Shown here: piece after piece, positions 52,536 to 64,000 of the stretch
How the letters are laid out: every line of letters begins with the position of its first letter
Position numbering within the stretch: position 1 is the stretch's first letter
Source: Companilactobacillus nuruki
GTDB taxonomy: Bacteria > Bacillota > Bacilli > Lactobacillales > Lactobacillaceae
Length of the DNA: 64,000 bases
Direction: 5' to 3'
Assembly (NCBI RefSeq): GCF_002872255.1
Contig: NZ_NIPR01000003.1
Span: forward strand, 62,001-126,000
The notes under the pieces: generated by a model
Databases searched by the model: none
What the model saw: only the letters and a program-made list of their open reading frames with translations
Told to the model about the DNA's origin: nothing
Made by a program: the position numbers and the translations under genes

Positions 52536-53414
52536 ATGGCTAAAATTACTGCTGCTCAAGTTAAAGAATTACGTGATAAGACAAGCGTTGGTATGATGGA
52601 TGCTAAGAAGGCATTGGTTTCTGCTGATGGTGATATGGACAAAGCTGTTGATTTACTTCGTGAAAAGGGTATTGCAAAAGCTGCCAAGAAGAGTGGAAAC
52701 ATTGCTGCTGAAGGTTTAGCACATATCGAAATTTCAGGTAACAAGGCTGCTATTATCGAAGTTAACTCAGAAACTGATTTTGTTTCATCAAATGACAAGT
52801 TTATCAAACTTGTAAATGATGTTGCTAAGGCAATCGTTGAAAACGAACCTAAGACAATGGACGAAGCAATGGAACTTAAACTTGATGATGGTACAATTAA
52901 TGAAGCTATCACTGGTTTAACAGCCGTTATCGGTGAAAAGATCAGTTTGAGACGTTTCCAAGTTCTTGATAAGACTGATTCACAAGTATTTGGCTCATAC
53001 CTACACAATGGTGGTTTGATTGGTGCTATCGTTACTCTTGAGGGTTCTGATGAAGAAGCTGCTAAAGATGTTGCTATGCACGTTGCAGCTATCAATCCTA
53101 GATATATGGATCGCGATCAAGTTCCTGCTGATGTTTTGGAACATGAAAAGGCTATCTTTACTGAAGAAACAAAAGCTGAAGGTAAACCTGAAAAGATTAT
53201 TCCAAGAATCGTTGAAGGCCGTGTAAACAAGTACTTGTCAGAAATTAGTTTGGCTGATCAAGAATTTGTTAAAGATTCAGATATGACTGTTCAACAATTT
53301 GTTGAATCAAAGAATAGTAAGTTAGTATCATTCGTCCGCTTTGAGGTTGGCGAAGGTATTGAAAAGAAACAAGAAGACTTTGCTGAAGAAGTAAAGAATC
53401 AAATGAATAACTAA
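52536..53414 (+). CDS. tsf: Elongation factor Ts
   Basis: Guanine-exchange factor for EF-Tu. The N-terminal [19 protein letters not shown] contains the TDVGMxxCK-like core that touches EF-Tu; [13 protein letters not shown] is the second signature. 292 residues from ATG at 52536, which has GGAGG 8 bases before; the in-frame start at 52503 lies in the attenuator. Transcribed with rpsB. Confidence 0.97.
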   Translation: MAKITAAQVKELRDKTSVGMMDAKKALVSADGDMDKAVDLLREKGIAKAAKKSGNIAAEGLAHIEISGNKAAIIEVNSETDFVSSNDKFIKLVNDVAKAIVENEPKTMDEAMELKLDDGTINEAITGLTAVIGEKISLRRFQVLDKTDSQVFGSYLHNGGLIGAIVTLEGSDEEAAKDVAMHVAAINPRYMDRDQVPADVLEHEKAIFTEETKAEGKPEKIIPRIVEGRVNKYLSEISLADQEFVKDSDMTVQQFVESKNSKLVSFVRFEVGEGIEKKQEDFAEEVKNQMNN

Positions 53415-53430
53415 TACTTATCATTTTTGA

Positions 53431-53472
53431 GAAAGGTCGCTTAATTCAATTTTTTGAATTAAACGACCTTTT
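53431..53472 (+). terminator. Terminator after tsf
   Basis: AAAGGTCGCTTAATTCAA pairs with TTGAATTAAACGACCTTTT with one mismatch, around a T4 loop; the right end is T-rich. Confidence 0.88.
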
Positions 53473-53584
53473 CTTTATATAAAGGGTTGTATAGTAACGA
53501 ATTTTATTTAAAAATAGTGTTTAGATAATTTTAGTGTATCGAATATGTTAAAATGTTTAGTAGCAAAATTAAAGGAGAGTACTT

Positions 53585-54319
53585 ATGCCTGATATCAAGT
53601 ATAAAAGAATAATTTTAAAAGTTTCTGGTGAAGCTTTAGCTGGAGAAAAAGGATTTGGAATTAATCCACCTGTTATTAAGAAAATTGCAGAACAAATCAA
53701 GAGTGTGCATGATTTAGGTGTACAAGTTGCCATTGTTTGTGGTGGTGGTAATATTTGGCGTGGTGAAACTGGTGCCGAAATGGGTATGGATCGTGCTCAA
53801 GCCGATTATATGGGTATGATGGCTACAGTTATGAACGGATTGGCTTTACAAGATGGATTGGAACATATCGGAGTGCCAACTCGTGTTCAAACATCAATCG
53901 AAATGCGCCAAGTTGCTGAACCTTATATTAGAAGAAAGGCTGTTAGACATCTTGAAAAGGGCCGTGTAGTTATTTTTGCTGGTGGTACAGGTAATCCATA
54001 CTTCTCAACAGATACTACATCAGTGCTTCGTGCTGCTGAAATTGAAGCAGATGTTATCTTAATGGCCAAGAATAACGTTGATGGCGTATACTCAGCTGAT
54101 CCTAAGAAGGATCCAAATGCTAAGAAATATGACGAATTATCACAACTTGATATTATCAATAAGAACCTCGGTGTGATGGATACAACTGCTTCATCATTGT
54201 CAATGGATAATAATATTCCATTGATTGTCTTTAATTTGAATGAACCAGAGAACATTAAGAAAGTTGTTCAAGGCGAAAATATTGGAACAATTATAAAGGG
54301 TGGTAATGATGACAAATAA
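53585..54319 (+). CDS. pyrH: UMP kinase
   Basis: Phosphorylates UMP to UDP. Amino-acid-kinase-fold signatures: [21 protein letters not shown], and [20 protein letters not shown]. 244 residues. AAAGGAG precedes the ATG. It starts the pyrH-frr-uppS-cdsA-rseP-proS-polC block; frr overlaps its end by 11 bases. Confidence 0.97.
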   Translation: MPDIKYKRIILKVSGEALAGEKGFGINPPVIKKIAEQIKSVHDLGVQVAIVCGGGNIWRGETGAEMGMDRAQADYMGMMATVMNGLALQDGLEHIGVPTRVQTSIEMRQVAEPYIRRKAVRHLEKGRVVIFAGGTGNPYFSTDTTSVLRAAEIEADVILMAKNNVDGVYSADPKKDPNAKKYDELSQLDIINKNLGVMDTTASSLSMDNNIPLIVFNLNEPENIKKVVQGENIGTIIKGGNDDK

Positions 54320-54866
54320 AGCTATTTCTAAAGCACAAGAAAATATGAAGAAATCTATCGAAGTATTGAATCGTGAATTAGGTAATATTCGTGCTGGTAA
54401 GGCCAATGCTTCAATTTTAAGTAATGTTATGGTTTCTTACTATGGAAGTGATGTTCCATTGAATCAGGTTGCTTCAATCAATATTCCTGAAGCACGTGTT
54501 TTATTGATTACACCTTATGACAAATCATCATTAGATGATATTGAACATGCATTAAATTCATCTGATCTTGGTTTGAACCCAGCCAATGATGGTAATGTCA
54601 TTCGCTTGGTTATCCCGCAGCTTACTGGTGAGCGTAGACAAGAGATTGCTAAACAAGTGGGTAAAGAGGCCGAGGGTGGACGAATCGCTGTTAGAAACGT
54701 CCGTCGTGAAGCTATGGATGATTTGAAGAAGCAATTAAAGGCTAATGATGTCACTGAGGATGAATTTCATAATCTTGAAAAAGATGTTCAAAAAGTAACA
54801 GATAATGCTATTGCTGATATTGATAAGTTAGCTGCAGCCAAGGAAAAGGAAATTACTGAAGGCTAA
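54309..54866 (+). CDS. frr: Ribosome recycling factor
   Basis: Splits post-termination ribosomes with EF-G. Motifs: [27 protein letters not shown], then [13 protein letters not shown] and [17 protein letters not shown] at 54309 gives the exact family length of 185; earlier starts are GTG 54300 and ATG 54306. It overlaps pyrH by 11 bases. Confidence 0.96.
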   Translation: MTNKAISKAQENMKKSIEVLNRELGNIRAGKANASILSNVMVSYYGSDVPLNQVASINIPEARVLLITPYDKSSLDDIEHALNSSDLGLNPANDGNVIRLVIPQLTGERRQEIAKQVGKEAEGGRIAVRNVRREAMDDLKKQLKANDVTEDEFHNLEKDVQKVTDNAIADIDKLAAAKEKEITEG

Positions 54867-54867
54867 G

Positions 54868-55611
54868 ATGGCAGACAATATTAAAGAACAATTAGATCCA
54901 GAAATGTCAATTCCAAAACATGTTGCCATTATTATGGACGGAAATGGTCGTTGGGCTAAGAAAAAAGGTCAACCTCGAATTGCTGGACATAAAGAGGGCA
55001 TGAATAATGTTAAAACAATTGCAACGGCTGCTAGTCATTTGGGTGTCAAAGTATTAAGTCTTTATGCTTTTTCAACTGAAAACTGGAGCCGCCCAAGTAA
55101 AGAAGTTAATTTTTTGATGCGATTGCCAGTTGATTTTTTTGGAACATTTATGCCAGATCTAATTAAGGAAAACATTAAAGTAATGGTAACTGGATTTACA
55201 GACCATTTACCAGATAGAACTAGAAAAGTAGTTTTAAAAGCAGTTGAGGACACAAAGGATAATACTGGGATGATCCTCAATTTTGCTTTTAACTATGGTA
55301 GTCGTGCCGAAATTGTAAATGCTGCTAAAAGTTTGGCAATCGACGCAGTTCATGGTTCAATAGATCCAAAAGAAATTGATGATACTGTATTTTCTGATCA
55401 TTTGTTGACAAGTCAGTTAGGAAATCTGGCTGATCCCGATCTTTTGATTAGAACGAGTGGAGAAGAGCGAATTTCCAATTTTATGTTATGGCAATTAGCT
55501 TATTCAGAGATGATTTTTGATAAGACTTATTGGCCAGACTATTCTGTTGATAATTTGATTGAGGATATTAAGGAATTTGATCGAAGAGATCGTCGCTTTG
55601 GATCTGTTTAG
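54868..55611 (+). CDS. uppS: Undecaprenyl diphosphate synthase
   Basis: Makes the C55 lipid carrier for wall and teichoic acid synthesis from IPP. Cis-prenyltransferase motifs: IIMDGNGRWAKKKGQPRIAGH, YAFSTENWSRP and DLLIRTSGEERISNFMLWQ (the DxxxRTSGExRxSNFLxW signature). 247 residues. It is one base past the frr stop. Confidence 0.97.
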   Translation: MADNIKEQLDPEMSIPKHVAIIMDGNGRWAKKKGQPRIAGHKEGMNNVKTIATAASHLGVKVLSLYAFSTENWSRPSKEVNFLMRLPVDFFGTFMPDLIKENIKVMVTGFTDHLPDRTRKVVLKAVEDTKDNTGMILNFAFNYGSRAEIVNAAKSLAIDAVHGSIDPKEIDDTVFSDHLLTSQLGNLADPDLLIRTSGEERISNFMLWQLAYSEMIFDKTYWPDYSVDNLIEDIKEFDRRDRRFGSV

Positions 55612-55629
55612 TTAGTTTGGGGGAAAATT

Positions 55630-56424
55630 ATGAGACAACGTGTAATCACTGCCGTTATAGCATTAGCAATCTTTATTCCCATATTGCTTGCCGGTGGAAT
55701 TTGGTTAGAAATAGCTGCAGCTGCATTAGCTGCAGTTGGTGTATTTGAAGTGTATATCATGCGTAAGAGAATTATTGTGTCAATGGATTTCTTAGTGACA
55801 ATCCTTGGTACTTTGGCCTTAGTGGTTCCAAACGGCTTTTATAGAGGATGGTTCCCTAAGAGCTTCTCACGTTTGGATTTATTTTATGTATTTTCGATAA
55901 TCTTGTTAGTTATAACAGTTTTGACAAAGAATAAATTTAATTTTGAAGATGCTGGTGTTTCTGTGGTGTCAATGCTTTATATTGGAACTGGTTTTCATTA
56001 TTTAGCCGCTGTTAGAAATTCAGCTCCAGGATTAGGCCTTTTAATGTATGCCTTAATTGTCGTTTGGTCGACAGATATTTTTGCTTATACATTTGGTAGA
56101 AAGATTGGTAAACATAAATTATGGCCAGCAATTAGTCCTAATAAGACTTGGGAGGGCACTATAGCTGGTATTATTATGGCTTTGATTCTCTCAGGTATTT
56201 ATATGTATTTTGTTCCACAAGAGTATTCAATGACGACTATGTTGATGATTGCTTTTGTACTTTCTATCATGGGACAAATGGGAGATTTGATTGAATCGGC
56301 TTATAAGAGATTCTATAAAGTAAAAGATTCAGGTAATATTCTACCTGGACATGGTGGTATATTAGATAGATTCGATAGTATGTTGATTGTACTACCTTTG
56401 TTACACATTTTTGGTTTAGTATAA
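55630..56424 (+). CDS. cdsA: Phosphatidate cytidylyltransferase
   Basis: Makes CDP-diacylglycerol. It has about seven membrane helices and the C-terminal signature SPNKTWEGTIAG...KDSGNILPGHGGILDRFDS, in which the Asp and Lys residues bind metal and CDP (quoted as two shorter blocks). 264 residues. GGGG precedes the ATG. In Bacillus dxr would follow; here rseP does directly. Confidence 0.96.
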   Translation: MRQRVITAVIALAIFIPILLAGGIWLEIAAAALAAVGVFEVYIMRKRIIVSMDFLVTILGTLALVVPNGFYRGWFPKSFSRLDLFYVFSIILLVITVLTKNKFNFEDAGVSVVSMLYIGTGFHYLAAVRNSAPGLGLLMYALIVVWSTDIFAYTFGRKIGKHKLWPAISPNKTWEGTIAGIIMALILSGIYMYFVPQEYSMTTMLMIAFVLSIMGQMGDLIESAYKRFYKVKDSGNILPGHGGILDRFDSMLIVLPLLHIFGLV

Positions 56425-56443
56425 ACAGCCTGTGGAGGTTAAA

Positions 56444-57712
56444 ATGACCGCGATAATTACATTTATAATTGTTTTTGGTATCTTAGTAATTGTTCATGAA
56501 TTTGGACACTATTATGCCGCAAAAAAATCTGGGATCTTAGTTCGGGAGTTTTCTGTTGGAATGGGTCCTAAAATTGTGGCGTATAGAAGGAATCATACGA
56601 CATATACACTAAGGTTATTACCGTTAGGTGGATATGTACGAATGGCTGGTGCTCAAGAGGATGATTCTGAGATTCAACCAGGAACTATGTCATCATTAGT
56701 ATTGAATGATGACAATAAAGTAACGAAGATAATAACTTCTAGTAAAGTTTATGATGCAAACGCGGTTCCAGTTCAAATCTCAAAGGCTGATCTTGTGGAT
56801 GATCTAGTAATTGAAGGATACGAAAATGGTGATGAAACCGTTACTAAAAAGTATTCCGTTGATCATGATGCGACAATTGTTGAAGAAGATGGAACTGAAG
56901 TACAGATTGCACCTAGAGATGTACAGCTACAATCAGTTTCAGTCTGGAAACGAATGATTACAAACTTTGCTGGACCATTTAATAACTTTGTCTTAGCAAT
57001 TTTGGCTGCAATTTTGGCTGCTTTTATGATGGGTGCTGTTGGTACAGGATCAAATCAATTAGGGAATGTTGAGAAGAATTCGGTTGCCCAAAAAGCAGGT
57101 TTAAAAGCCAATGACAAGATTTTGAGTATCAATGGAGAAAAGACAAATTCTTGGACAGAGTTATCAGAGAATATTCAAAATAATCCTAATAAGAAAATCA
57201 CTTTAAAAGTACAATCAGGAAAAAAGATTGAACAAATCAAATTAACTCCGAAAGCAGTTAAATCATCAGGTCAAAGTTATGGGATGATTGGAATTATGCA
57301 ACAAACCGATTCCAGTGTTATGGCTAAGATTAAGTATGGATTTACATATAGCTGGAGTACATCTTTAACTATTTTTCACGCGTTAGGTAAGATGGTTTCG
57401 GGTGGATTCAATATTAATCAATTATCAGGACCCGTAGGTATTTATTCTATGACATCTAAAGTGGCTTCAACTGGCTTGATTAATATTATTTTCTTTACAT
57501 CAATGTTATCAATGAATTTGGGAATAGTTAATTTGATACCTATTCCAGCACTAGATGGCGGTAAAATCTTATTGAATATTATTGAAGCAATTAGAAGAAA
57601 ACCAATTCCTGAGCAATATGAGAATGTTATTACTTTGATAGGTGTAGGGATTTTAGTTTTATTAATGATCGCTGTTACGTGGAATGATATCCAGCGCTTC
57701 TTTATAAAATAG
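56444..57712 (+). CDS. rseP: Intramembrane zinc protease RseP/RasP (site-2 protease)
   Basis: Cleaves membrane anti-sigma factors or signal-peptide remnants. The zinc motif is VHEFGHYYAAK in the first helix; the second site is LIPIPALDGGKIL near residue 360. Between the helices is a PDZ domain with KNSVAQKAGLKANDKILSI. 422 residues from ATG at 56444 with GGAGG before it; the frame opens 12 bases earlier. Confidence 0.95.
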   Translation: MTAIITFIIVFGILVIVHEFGHYYAAKKSGILVREFSVGMGPKIVAYRRNHTTYTLRLLPLGGYVRMAGAQEDDSEIQPGTMSSLVLNDDNKVTKIITSSKVYDANAVPVQISKADLVDDLVIEGYENGDETVTKKYSVDHDATIVEEDGTEVQIAPRDVQLQSVSVWKRMITNFAGPFNNFVLAILAAILAAFMMGAVGTGSNQLGNVEKNSVAQKAGLKANDKILSINGEKTNSWTELSENIQNNPNKKITLKVQSGKKIEQIKLTPKAVKSSGQSYGMIGIMQQTDSSVMAKIKYGFTYSWSTSLTIFHALGKMVSGGFNINQLSGPVGIYSMTSKVASTGLINIIFFTSMLSMNLGIVNLIPIPALDGGKILLNIIEAIRRKPIPEQYENVITLIGVGILVLLMIAVTWNDIQRFFIK

Positions 57713-57726
57713 GGGGATAAGTGAAC

Positions 57727-59433
57727 TTGAAACAATCAAAATTATATATTCCAACATTAAAACAAACTCCTTCAGATGCTGAAGCTATTAGTCATCAGTT
57801 GATGTTGAGAGCAGGTTACATTAGACAGGTTTCAGCCGGAATGTACGCATATTTACCATTGGCTTGGTCAGTGATTCGCAAGCTAGAAGATGTAATGCGT
57901 AAAGAAATGGAAAAAATTGATGCAGTCGAGATGCAGATGCCAGCAATTTTACCAGCTGATTTATGGAAAGAGAGTGGCCGTTACGAAACATACGGTGATA
58001 ATCTTTTTAAATTAAAGGATCGTCATGAAAGAGAGTTTGTTTTAGGACCTACTCATGAAGAAACATTTACCAGTGTGGTAAAAGAAGGATTAAACAGTTA
58101 TAAGAAATTACCACTGGTTTTGTATCAAATGCAAATGAAGTATCGTGATGAAGATCGTCCACGTTATGGTTTGCTTCGGGGTCGTGAATTCTTGATGAAA
58201 GATGCTTATTCTTTTACTGCTAATAAAGAACAATTAGATGTTATTTTTAATCAAATGGAACAAGCATATCGTAATATCTTTGATATTTGCGGATTGAATT
58301 ATCGATCAATTATTGGTGATGCTGGTGCTATGGGTGGTACTGATTCGAAGGAATTCTCTGCTATTGCACCTATTGGTGAAGATACAATCGCCTATTCTGA
58401 TGAATCTGATTATTCGGCTAACTTGGAAATGGCAGCAAGTAAAATGTCAGAGAATCCTCAAGAGGATAAAAAAGAACTTGAAGAAGTTGATACACCAAAC
58501 GTACATACAATTGATACTTTGGCCGACTTGCTTAAAGTTGATGCTGCTAGAATTATGAAAGCCGTAGCTTATATGGCTGATGATGAACCTGTTTTGGTTA
58601 TGATTCGTGGCGACTATGAAGCCAATGATGTTAAAATTAAAAATTATTTAGGTGCAGATTTCTTACGTGAGGCTACTCCAGAAGAGGTCACTGATGTCTT
58701 TCATAGTGTTCCTGGATTTATTGGTCCTAAAGGAATCGATGAAAAAGTCAAGGTCCTTTATGATAGTTCTTTAGTTGGATTAATTAATTTTGTTGTTGGC
58801 CCTAATAAAGCTGACAGACATTTCATTAACGCAAATTTTGAAGATATAACAGATGAAACTCCTGAGTTTAGAGACTTCCGTGTCATCAAAGAAGGAGAGG
58901 TTTCTCCTGATGGACATGGGCATATCAAATTTACTCGTGGTATTGAAATCGGACATATTTTCAAATTAGGTACTAAATTCTCTAAGGCATTAGGAGCTAA
59001 TTTCCTAGATGAGAATGGTAAATCTAATCCTTTGATTATGGGTTGTTATGGTATTGGTATTTCAAGATTGCTTTCAGCTATCATTGAACAACATAGTGAT
59101 GAAAACGGAATTATCTGGCCAGCACAATTGGCACCTTATCAAATCCACGTGGTTCCAATTAAATATAACAATGACGTTCAAGGTAAACTTAGTGATGAAA
59201 TTGTTGAATTATTACAAGATGAAGGCTATGATGTATTGCTTGACGATCGTAAAGAACGTCCTGGTGTAAAATTTGCAGACTCTGACCTAATTGGTATTCC
59301 AATTAGAATCACTGTTGGTAAAAAGGCAGCAGATGAAATTGTTGAACTGAAGATTAGAAGTACTGGTGAAACAATTGAAGTAAGTAAGGACGAATTAGTA
59401 AATTCAGTAAAAATATTGCTTAAGAATCAGTAA
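57727..59433 (+). CDS. proS: Prolyl-tRNA synthetase
   Basis: Charges tRNA(Pro). Class II synthetase with motif 1 near residue 60, motif 2 at [24 protein letters not shown] (two shorter blocks), an editing domain between about 225 and 400, motif 3 [13 protein letters not shown], and the anticodon-binding C-terminus. 568 residues from TTG at 57727 ([13 protein letters not shown]), which matches the family start; GTG at 57721 is closer than usual to the GGGGG ribosome site. Followed by polC. Confidence 0.95.
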   Translation: MKQSKLYIPTLKQTPSDAEAISHQLMLRAGYIRQVSAGMYAYLPLAWSVIRKLEDVMRKEMEKIDAVEMQMPAILPADLWKESGRYETYGDNLFKLKDRHEREFVLGPTHEETFTSVVKEGLNSYKKLPLVLYQMQMKYRDEDRPRYGLLRGREFLMKDAYSFTANKEQLDVIFNQMEQAYRNIFDICGLNYRSIIGDAGAMGGTDSKEFSAIAPIGEDTIAYSDESDYSANLEMAASKMSENPQEDKKELEEVDTPNVHTIDTLADLLKVDAARIMKAVAYMADDEPVLVMIRGDYEANDVKIKNYLGADFLREATPEEVTDVFHSVPGFIGPKGIDEKVKVLYDSSLVGLINFVVGPNKADRHFINANFEDITDETPEFRDFRVIKEGEVSPDGHGHIKFTRGIEIGHIFKLGTKFSKALGANFLDENGKSNPLIMGCYGIGISRLLSAIIEQHSDENGIIWPAQLAPYQIHVVPIKYNNDVQGKLSDEIVELLQDEGYDVLLDDRKERPGVKFADSDLIGIPIRITVGKKAADEIVELKIRSTGETIEVSKDELVNSVKILLKNQ

Positions 59434-59471
59434 TGAGGCTTAGGCCTTTTTTTATTTTTGAAGGGTAGAAT

Positions 59472-62400
59472 ATGTCGGATACAAAACAACTTTTTGAAAT
59501 TTTAATTAAGCAGATTAAATTAGATTCTTTGTTGGAATCAAATGATTCATTCGTTGATGGAAAATTGAACAAATTGGAAGTTCATAAAAATAGTAAACGT
59601 TGGACTTTTTACTTTGAATTTTCTAACGTTTTACCATTTAAGGAATTTTTGGTTTTTGTACAAGCTTTGCAGGCGACTTTTAAAGATATTGCTACAGTTA
59701 ATTTTGAAATTAGTACCACGAATGCAGAATTGACTGAGAGGGATATTAAAGAGTATTGGAATTATGTTTTAAATGACTGCAATGTAGATTCACCAATGGT
59801 AATAGATAAGATTAGTCAAACTCCTCCCCATATGGAGAATGGACAAGTCTTTTTAGACGTTTCCAATAGTTTTATGGCTGATTTCGTTGATGGAAAATTA
59901 ATCAATGGGTTACAGTCAGAATATAGTAGTTTGGGATTTCCCGATTTTAAAATCAGAACGAATATTGATGAAAACAAATCTCAAGAAAAAGAATTGGCTA
60001 TGAAAGCGGCTAATGCCGAAAAGGCCAAACAGTATCAAGCAAAGGCCAAAGAAATTACAGAGCAAAAGGTTAATAAACCTGTTGCAAATGTTTCAAAAGT
60101 TGGTCGTAAGATTCCTGATGATCAAGAGATTACTCAAATGGTTGATATTATTGAAGAAGACCGGGGCAAAGTAGTTGAAGGTTATGTATTTGATCTGGAA
60201 GTTCGTAAATTAAAATCAGGTCGTTCATTGTTGATTATGAAAGTAACTGATTATACTTCATCGTTTAGTATTAAGAAATTTTCTAATGGTGAAGATGATG
60301 AGAATTTCTTCAATAATTCAATTGATACGGGTGCTTGGATTCGAGTTCGTGGTAGTATCCAAGAGGATAATTTCTCTAGAGAACTTGTCATTATGGCTCA
60401 AGATATCAATATTATTAAACATGCAAGTCGACAAGATACTGCTGAAGATGATAATAAGCGAATTGAATTACATGCCCATACTAATATGAGTCAGATGGAT
60501 GCTATTCCAAGTGCAACTGATTTGATCAAACGTGCCAGTGATTGGGGACAAAAGGGGATTGCAATTACTGACCATCGAGCTTTGCAGGCCTTTCCAGAAG
60601 CATATAGTGCTGGAAAAAAATATGGTGTCAAAATAGCTTATGGTGTCGAAGTTGATTTGGTTGACGAAGGTAATCCCATTGCTTTTAATTTAAGGGATCA
60701 AGAATTAGCAGGTTCAGAATATGTGATTTTCGATACTGAAACAACTGGATTGTCCGCGGTTTATGATTCAATTATCGAAATTGGTGCCACTAAGATGAAA
60801 AATGGTGAGGTAATTGATCGATTTGATAAATTTATTAACCCTGGCCATCCACTATCTGAAATAACAACCAATTTAACAAGTATTACGACGGATATGGTTA
60901 AAGATGCTCCAGATGAAACTGTTATTATCGGAGAGTTCATGGACTTTATTGGCGATGATATTCTAGTTGGACATAATGTTACATTTGATATGGGATTTAT
61001 GAATGCTGCTTTGACTAGGATGGGTCGTAATCGTTTATCTATGCCTGTTATTGATACATTGGAAATGTCGCGAACACTACATTCTGAGTATCGTAATCAT
61101 AAGCTAGATTCTTTAGCCAAACGTTATAATATTGTTTTAGAACATCATCACCGTGCTGATTCTGATGCTGAGACAACTGGTTATTTGATGTATAAGTTAT
61201 TTGATGAATTGGAAGATAAGTTTGGTACAACTAATGTTGAGAATTTAAATGACAATATTGGTGGTGAGGAAGCTTATAAACAGGCCCGTCCAAGCCATGC
61301 GATTTTGTTGGCTAAGACGCAAGCTGGTTTGAAGAATTTATTTAAAATCGTTTCTTATTCGATGATTAATTATTATTATCGAACAGCTCGTGTCCCAAGA
61401 AGACTGCTTAATAAGTATCGTGAAGGAATAATTGTTGGCTCCGCCTGTGAAAATGGCGAAGTCTTTACAAGTATGATGCAAAAGGGGTATGACGATACTC
61501 GTGAGTTGGCACAATACTATGACTATCTTGAGGTCATGCCACGTTCACTTTATCAACATTTGATCGATATTAAGATCATTAAAGATGAGGATGCCTTAAA
61601 AGAGATTCTTAAGAACATTGTTAAGTTAGGTAAAGAATTGAATAAGCCTGTTGTTGCAACAGGAGACGTTCACTATCTTGATCCACATGACAAGGTTTAT
61701 CGAGATATTGTTATCAAAGCAGTCAAAAGCAATGCTTTGGCACGTCGTCCAGAATTACCAGATGTACAATTCAGAACTACTAATGAAATGTTTGATGAGT
61801 TTGATTATATGGATCAGACAACTGAACAAGAAATTATTGTCGATAATCCTAAAAAGATTATGGATTCAATTGATGAGATATCTCCAGTTAAAGACAAACT
61901 CTATACACCTAAAATGGAGGGTGCCGAAGAAGAAATGCGAACCCTTTCAATGGATAAGGCACATGAGTTATATGGTGACCCACTACCGGAAATTGTTCAG
62001 CATCGATTGGATCGTGAGTTAAAGAGTATTATCGGTAATGGATTCTCAGTTATTTATTTAATTGCTCAACGTTTAGTTTTCAAGTCAAATAAAGATGGAT
62101 ATTTAGTTGGCTCCCGTGGTTCGGTTGGTTCTAGTTTTGCTGCAACTATGATTGGTATTACTGAATGTAATCCATTGCCCCCACACTATCGTTGTCCAAA
62201 TTGTAAGTATTCTGAATTTTATACTAAGGGTGAATATGGATCTGGTTATGATCTACCTGATAAAGAATGTCCTAAGTGTGGTACTGAATTAGATAAAGAT
62301 GGACAGGATATTCCTTTTGAAACTTTCTTAGGTTTTAAAGGTGATAAAGTACCTGATATTGATTTGAACTTCTCTGGAGATTACCAACCAATAGCTCATA

Positions 62401-63776
62401 ATTATACAAAAGTGCTTTTTGGTGAGGACCATGTATTCCGTGCTGGTACTATTGGTACAATTGCTGATCGAACAGCTTTTGGTTATGTAAAAAATTATCA
62501 AGAACTAACTGGTAAAAACTTACGTAATGCTGAAGTAGAACGTTTAGCAATGGGCTCAACTGGAGTTAAACGTACTACAGGTCAACATCCGGCTGGTATT
62601 ATTGTAGTTCCTGACGATATGGATATTTTTGACTTTACGCCGATTCAATATCCAGCTGATGATCAAACAGCTCTGTGGAAGACAACTCACTTTGATTTTC
62701 ATTCGATTCATGATAATATTTTAAAACTTGATATTCTGGGACATGATGATCCTACGATGATTCGTATGTTGCAAGATTTGTCAGGAATCGACCCTCAAAC
62801 AATTCCGGTCAAAGATCCGGGCGTGATGGAGTTGTTTAGAAGTACTGATTCGTTAGGCGTTAAGCCAGAACAAATCTTTTCAAAAACTGGTACGCTTGGT
62901 GTTCCAGAATTTGGTACTCGTTTTGTACGAGGGATGTTAGAAAAGACCCATCCAACTACTTTTGCTGAGTTATTACAAATTTCAGGATTATCACATGGTA
63001 CCGATGTTTGGTTAGGTAATGCCGAGGAATTGATTGATAAGGGTGTTGTTACTTTAAAGGATGTTATCGGTTGTCGTGATAATATCATGATGGATTTGAT
63101 CCACTATGGAATGGATTCACAGATGGCCTTTCAAATTATGGAACACGTACGTAAGGGAAGAGGTATTCCTGATGATTGGAAACAAGCAATGAAAGATGCT
63201 GATGTTCCTGATTGGTATATTGATTCTTGTTTAAAGATCAAGTATATGTTCCCTAAGGCTCATGCGACGGCCTATATTATTATGGCTTTAAGAATTGCTT
63301 ATTTTAAAGTTCATTACCCGCTTTACTATTACAGTGCTTATTTTTCAGTCAGAGCTGATGATTTTGATTTGGTGGCCATGGCAAGTGGAAAAGATGCTGT
63401 AAAGGCATCCATGAAAGAAATTAACGATAAAGGTATGGACGCTTCTACTAAGGAAAAGAATTTATTGACTGTTTTGGAGCTCGCAAATGAATGCTTGGAA
63501 AGAGGCTTCAAGATTAAAATGGTCGATATTGAAAAGTCTGATGCGTTTGAATTCAAAATTATTGATGATAAAACACTTCTAGCTCCGTTTAATGCTATTC
63601 CTGGTTTGGGAGATAACGTTGCTAAGCAGATCATTGCAGCACGTGAAGAACAGCCATTTCTATCAAAACAAGATCTAGGTACTCGTGGTAAAGTTTCTAA
63701 AACAGTTATTGAATATATGACGGAGAATCATGTTTTAGATGGAATGCCGGACGAAAATCAATTGTCATTGTTTTAG
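59472..63776 (+). CDS. polC: DNA polymerase III alpha subunit, PolC type
   Basis: Leading/lagging strand replicase of low-GC Gram-positives, with an intrinsic proofreading exonuclease. OB domain near residues 230-320; PHP domain beginning [13 protein letters not shown]; the inserted DnaQ-like exonuclease at about 418-585 opens [20 protein letters not shown] (twenty residues). A four-cysteine zinc finger (CPNC ... CPKC) lies near 906-938; the palm motif [12 protein letters not shown] is near 960. 1434 residues, intact. A weak hairpin (AGGCTTAGGCCT plus T run) precedes it. Confidence 0.97.
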   Translation: MSDTKQLFEILIKQIKLDSLLESNDSFVDGKLNKLEVHKNSKRWTFYFEFSNVLPFKEFLVFVQALQATFKDIATVNFEISTTNAELTERDIKEYWNYVLNDCNVDSPMVIDKISQTPPHMENGQVFLDVSNSFMADFVDGKLINGLQSEYSSLGFPDFKIRTNIDENKSQEKELAMKAANAEKAKQYQAKAKEITEQKVNKPVANVSKVGRKIPDDQEITQMVDIIEEDRGKVVEGYVFDLEVRKLKSGRSLLIMKVTDYTSSFSIKKFSNGEDDENFFNNSIDTGAWIRVRGSIQEDNFSRELVIMAQDINIIKHASRQDTAEDDNKRIELHAHTNMSQMDAIPSATDLIKRASDWGQKGIAITDHRALQAFPEAYSAGKKYGVKIAYGVEVDLVDEGNPIAFNLRDQELAGSEYVIFDTETTGLSAVYDSIIEIGATKMKNGEVIDRFDKFINPGHPLSEITTNLTSITTDMVKDAPDETVIIGEFMDFIGDDILVGHNVTFDMGFMNAALTRMGRNRLSMPVIDTLEMSRTLHSEYRNHKLDSLAKRYNIVLEHHHRADSDAETTGYLMYKLFDELEDKFGTTNVENLNDNIGGEEAYKQARPSHAILLAKTQAGLKNLFKIVSYSMINYYYRTARVPRRLLNKYREGIIVGSACENGEVFTSMMQKGYDDTRELAQYYDYLEVMPRSLYQHLIDIKIIKDEDALKEILKNIVKLGKELNKPVVATGDVHYLDPHDKVYRDIVIKAVKSNALARRPELPDVQFRTTNEMFDEFDYMDQTTEQEIIVDNPKKIMDSIDEISPVKDKLYTPKMEGAEEEMRTLSMDKAHELYGDPLPEIVQHRLDRELKSIIGNGFSVIYLIAQRLVFKSNKDGYLVGSRGSVGSSFAATMIGITECNPLPPHYRCPNCKYSEFYTKGEYGSGYDLPDKECPKCGTELDKDGQDIPFETFLGFKGDKVPDIDLNFSGDYQPIAHNYTKVLFGEDHVFRAGTIGTIADRTAFGYVKNYQELTGKNLRNAEVERLAMGSTGVKRTTGQHPAGIIVVPDDMDIFDFTPIQYPADDQTALWKTTHFDFHSIHDNILKLDILGHDDPTMIRMLQDLSGIDPQTIPVKDPGVMELFRSTDSLGVKPEQIFSKTGTLGVPEFGTRFVRGMLEKTHPTTFAELLQISGLSHGTDVWLGNAEELIDKGVVTLKDVIGCRDNIMMDLIHYGMDSQMAFQIMEHVRKGRGIPDDWKQAMKDADVPDWYIDSCLKIKYMFPKAHATAYIIMALRIAYFKVHYPLYYYSAYFSVRADDFDLVAMASGKDAVKASMKEINDKGMDASTKEKNLLTVLELANECLERGFKIKMVDIEKSDAFEFKIIDDKTLLAPFNAIPGLGDNVAKQIIAAREEQPFLSKQDLGTRGKVSKTVIEYMTENHVLDGMPDENQLSLF

Positions 63777-63846
63777 TACTAATCGTTATAAGTTGCTTTA
63801 ATAATAAATATATGTTAAATTAACTACTAGTTAATTATTGATTAAT

Positions 63847-63873
63847 GAGTGAGCAGAGATGCTCACTCTTTTT
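63847..63873 (+). terminator. Terminator between polC and rimP
   Basis: GAGTGAGCA pairs perfectly with TGCTCACTC around GAGA, followed by five T. It closes the pyrH-polC block. Confidence 0.93.
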
Positions 63874-63900
63874 ATTGCCGATTACTTTGGAGGAATGTCC

Positions 63901-64000
63901 TTGGATACAAAAGTTGAAGAATTAAAAGCCATTTTATTGCCGATTCTAGAAAAACATGATTTCTTTCTTGTTGATCTAGAATTTGTTCACGAACGTGGAG
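63901..64000 (+). CDS. rimP: Ribosome maturation factor RimP, start only (partial)
   Basis: The 33 visible codons read LDTKVEELKAILLPILEKHDF then FLVDLEFVHERG, the RimP N-terminus. The start is TTG at 63901 with GGAGG 7 bases before; an in-frame ATG at 63895 touches the ribosome site and is unlikely. rimP-nusA after polC is the conserved order. It runs off the window. Confidence 0.85.
   Translation, partial: MDTKVEELKAILLPILEKHDFFLVDLEFVHERG

Noticed and set aside
52556-53095. Minus-strand open frame of 179 residues opposite tsf
   Set aside because: It lies wholly within the conserved tsf gene, without a ribosome site or recognisable domain.

Overview
The window reads as chromosomal DNA of a low-GC Gram-positive lactic acid bacterium of the Lactobacillaceae. 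The evidence is an AT-rich composition, strong Shine-Dalgarno sites, a PASTA-domain kinase, PolC and RNase III/SMC/FtsY/Ffh in conserved Firmicutes order, a surface protein with SLAP repeats, and no dxr next to cdsA, as expected of a mevalonate-pathway lactobacillus. Companilactobacillus is my best guess from gene content, but the sequence alone does not settle the genus. I saw no prophage, insertion sequence, CRISPR array, tRNA or rRNA.

Layout. (1) 1-7.5 kb: end of priA, fmt, rsmB, prpC, prkC, rsgA, rpe, thiN, a tightly packed housekeeping operon. (2) 7.6-15.0 kb: an accessory block between thiN and rpmB. It holds a methionine-type T-box riboswitch driving metQ-luxS-SDR, then metC, a large secreted SLAP-repeat protein and a leaderless beta-helix protein. 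(3) 15.1-30.6 kb: rpmB, asp23, fakA, recG, plsX, acpP, rnc, smc, ftsY, ylxM, ffh, rpsP, rimM, trmD, rplS (translation, secretion, chromosome and lipid housekeeping). (4) 30.7-34.4 kb: an RpiR-type regulator, a Gfo/Idh/MocA oxidoreductase, a ROK-family sugar kinase and a histidine phosphatase, probably a small sugar module. (5) 34.4-36.9 kb: serC-serA behind a Ser-codon-rich leader peptide and a chain of mutually exclusive hairpins ending in a terminator. I read this as a ribosome-mediated attenuator. (6) 37.0-38.3 kb: lexA and two small conserved genes. (7) 38.5-49.8 kb: the purine operon purEKCSQLFMNHD. (8) 49.8-64 kb: plsC, trmN6, a GIY-YIG protein, rpsB-tsf, pyrH-frr-uppS-cdsA-rseP-proS-polC, and the start of rimP.

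How it fits together. Amino-acid supply is regulated by two RNA mechanisms in one window: uncharged tRNA sensed by a T-box for methionine uptake and the activated-methyl cycle, and apparently translation of Ser codons for serine synthesis. The serine attenuator at 34.4-34.64 kb is the most interesting element. Six segments (1 to 6) can pair 1:2, 2:3, 3:4, 4:5 or 5:6, and their parity gives readthrough when a ribosome stalls at the tandem Ser codons and termination otherwise. All pairings were read by eye; no folding energies were computed.
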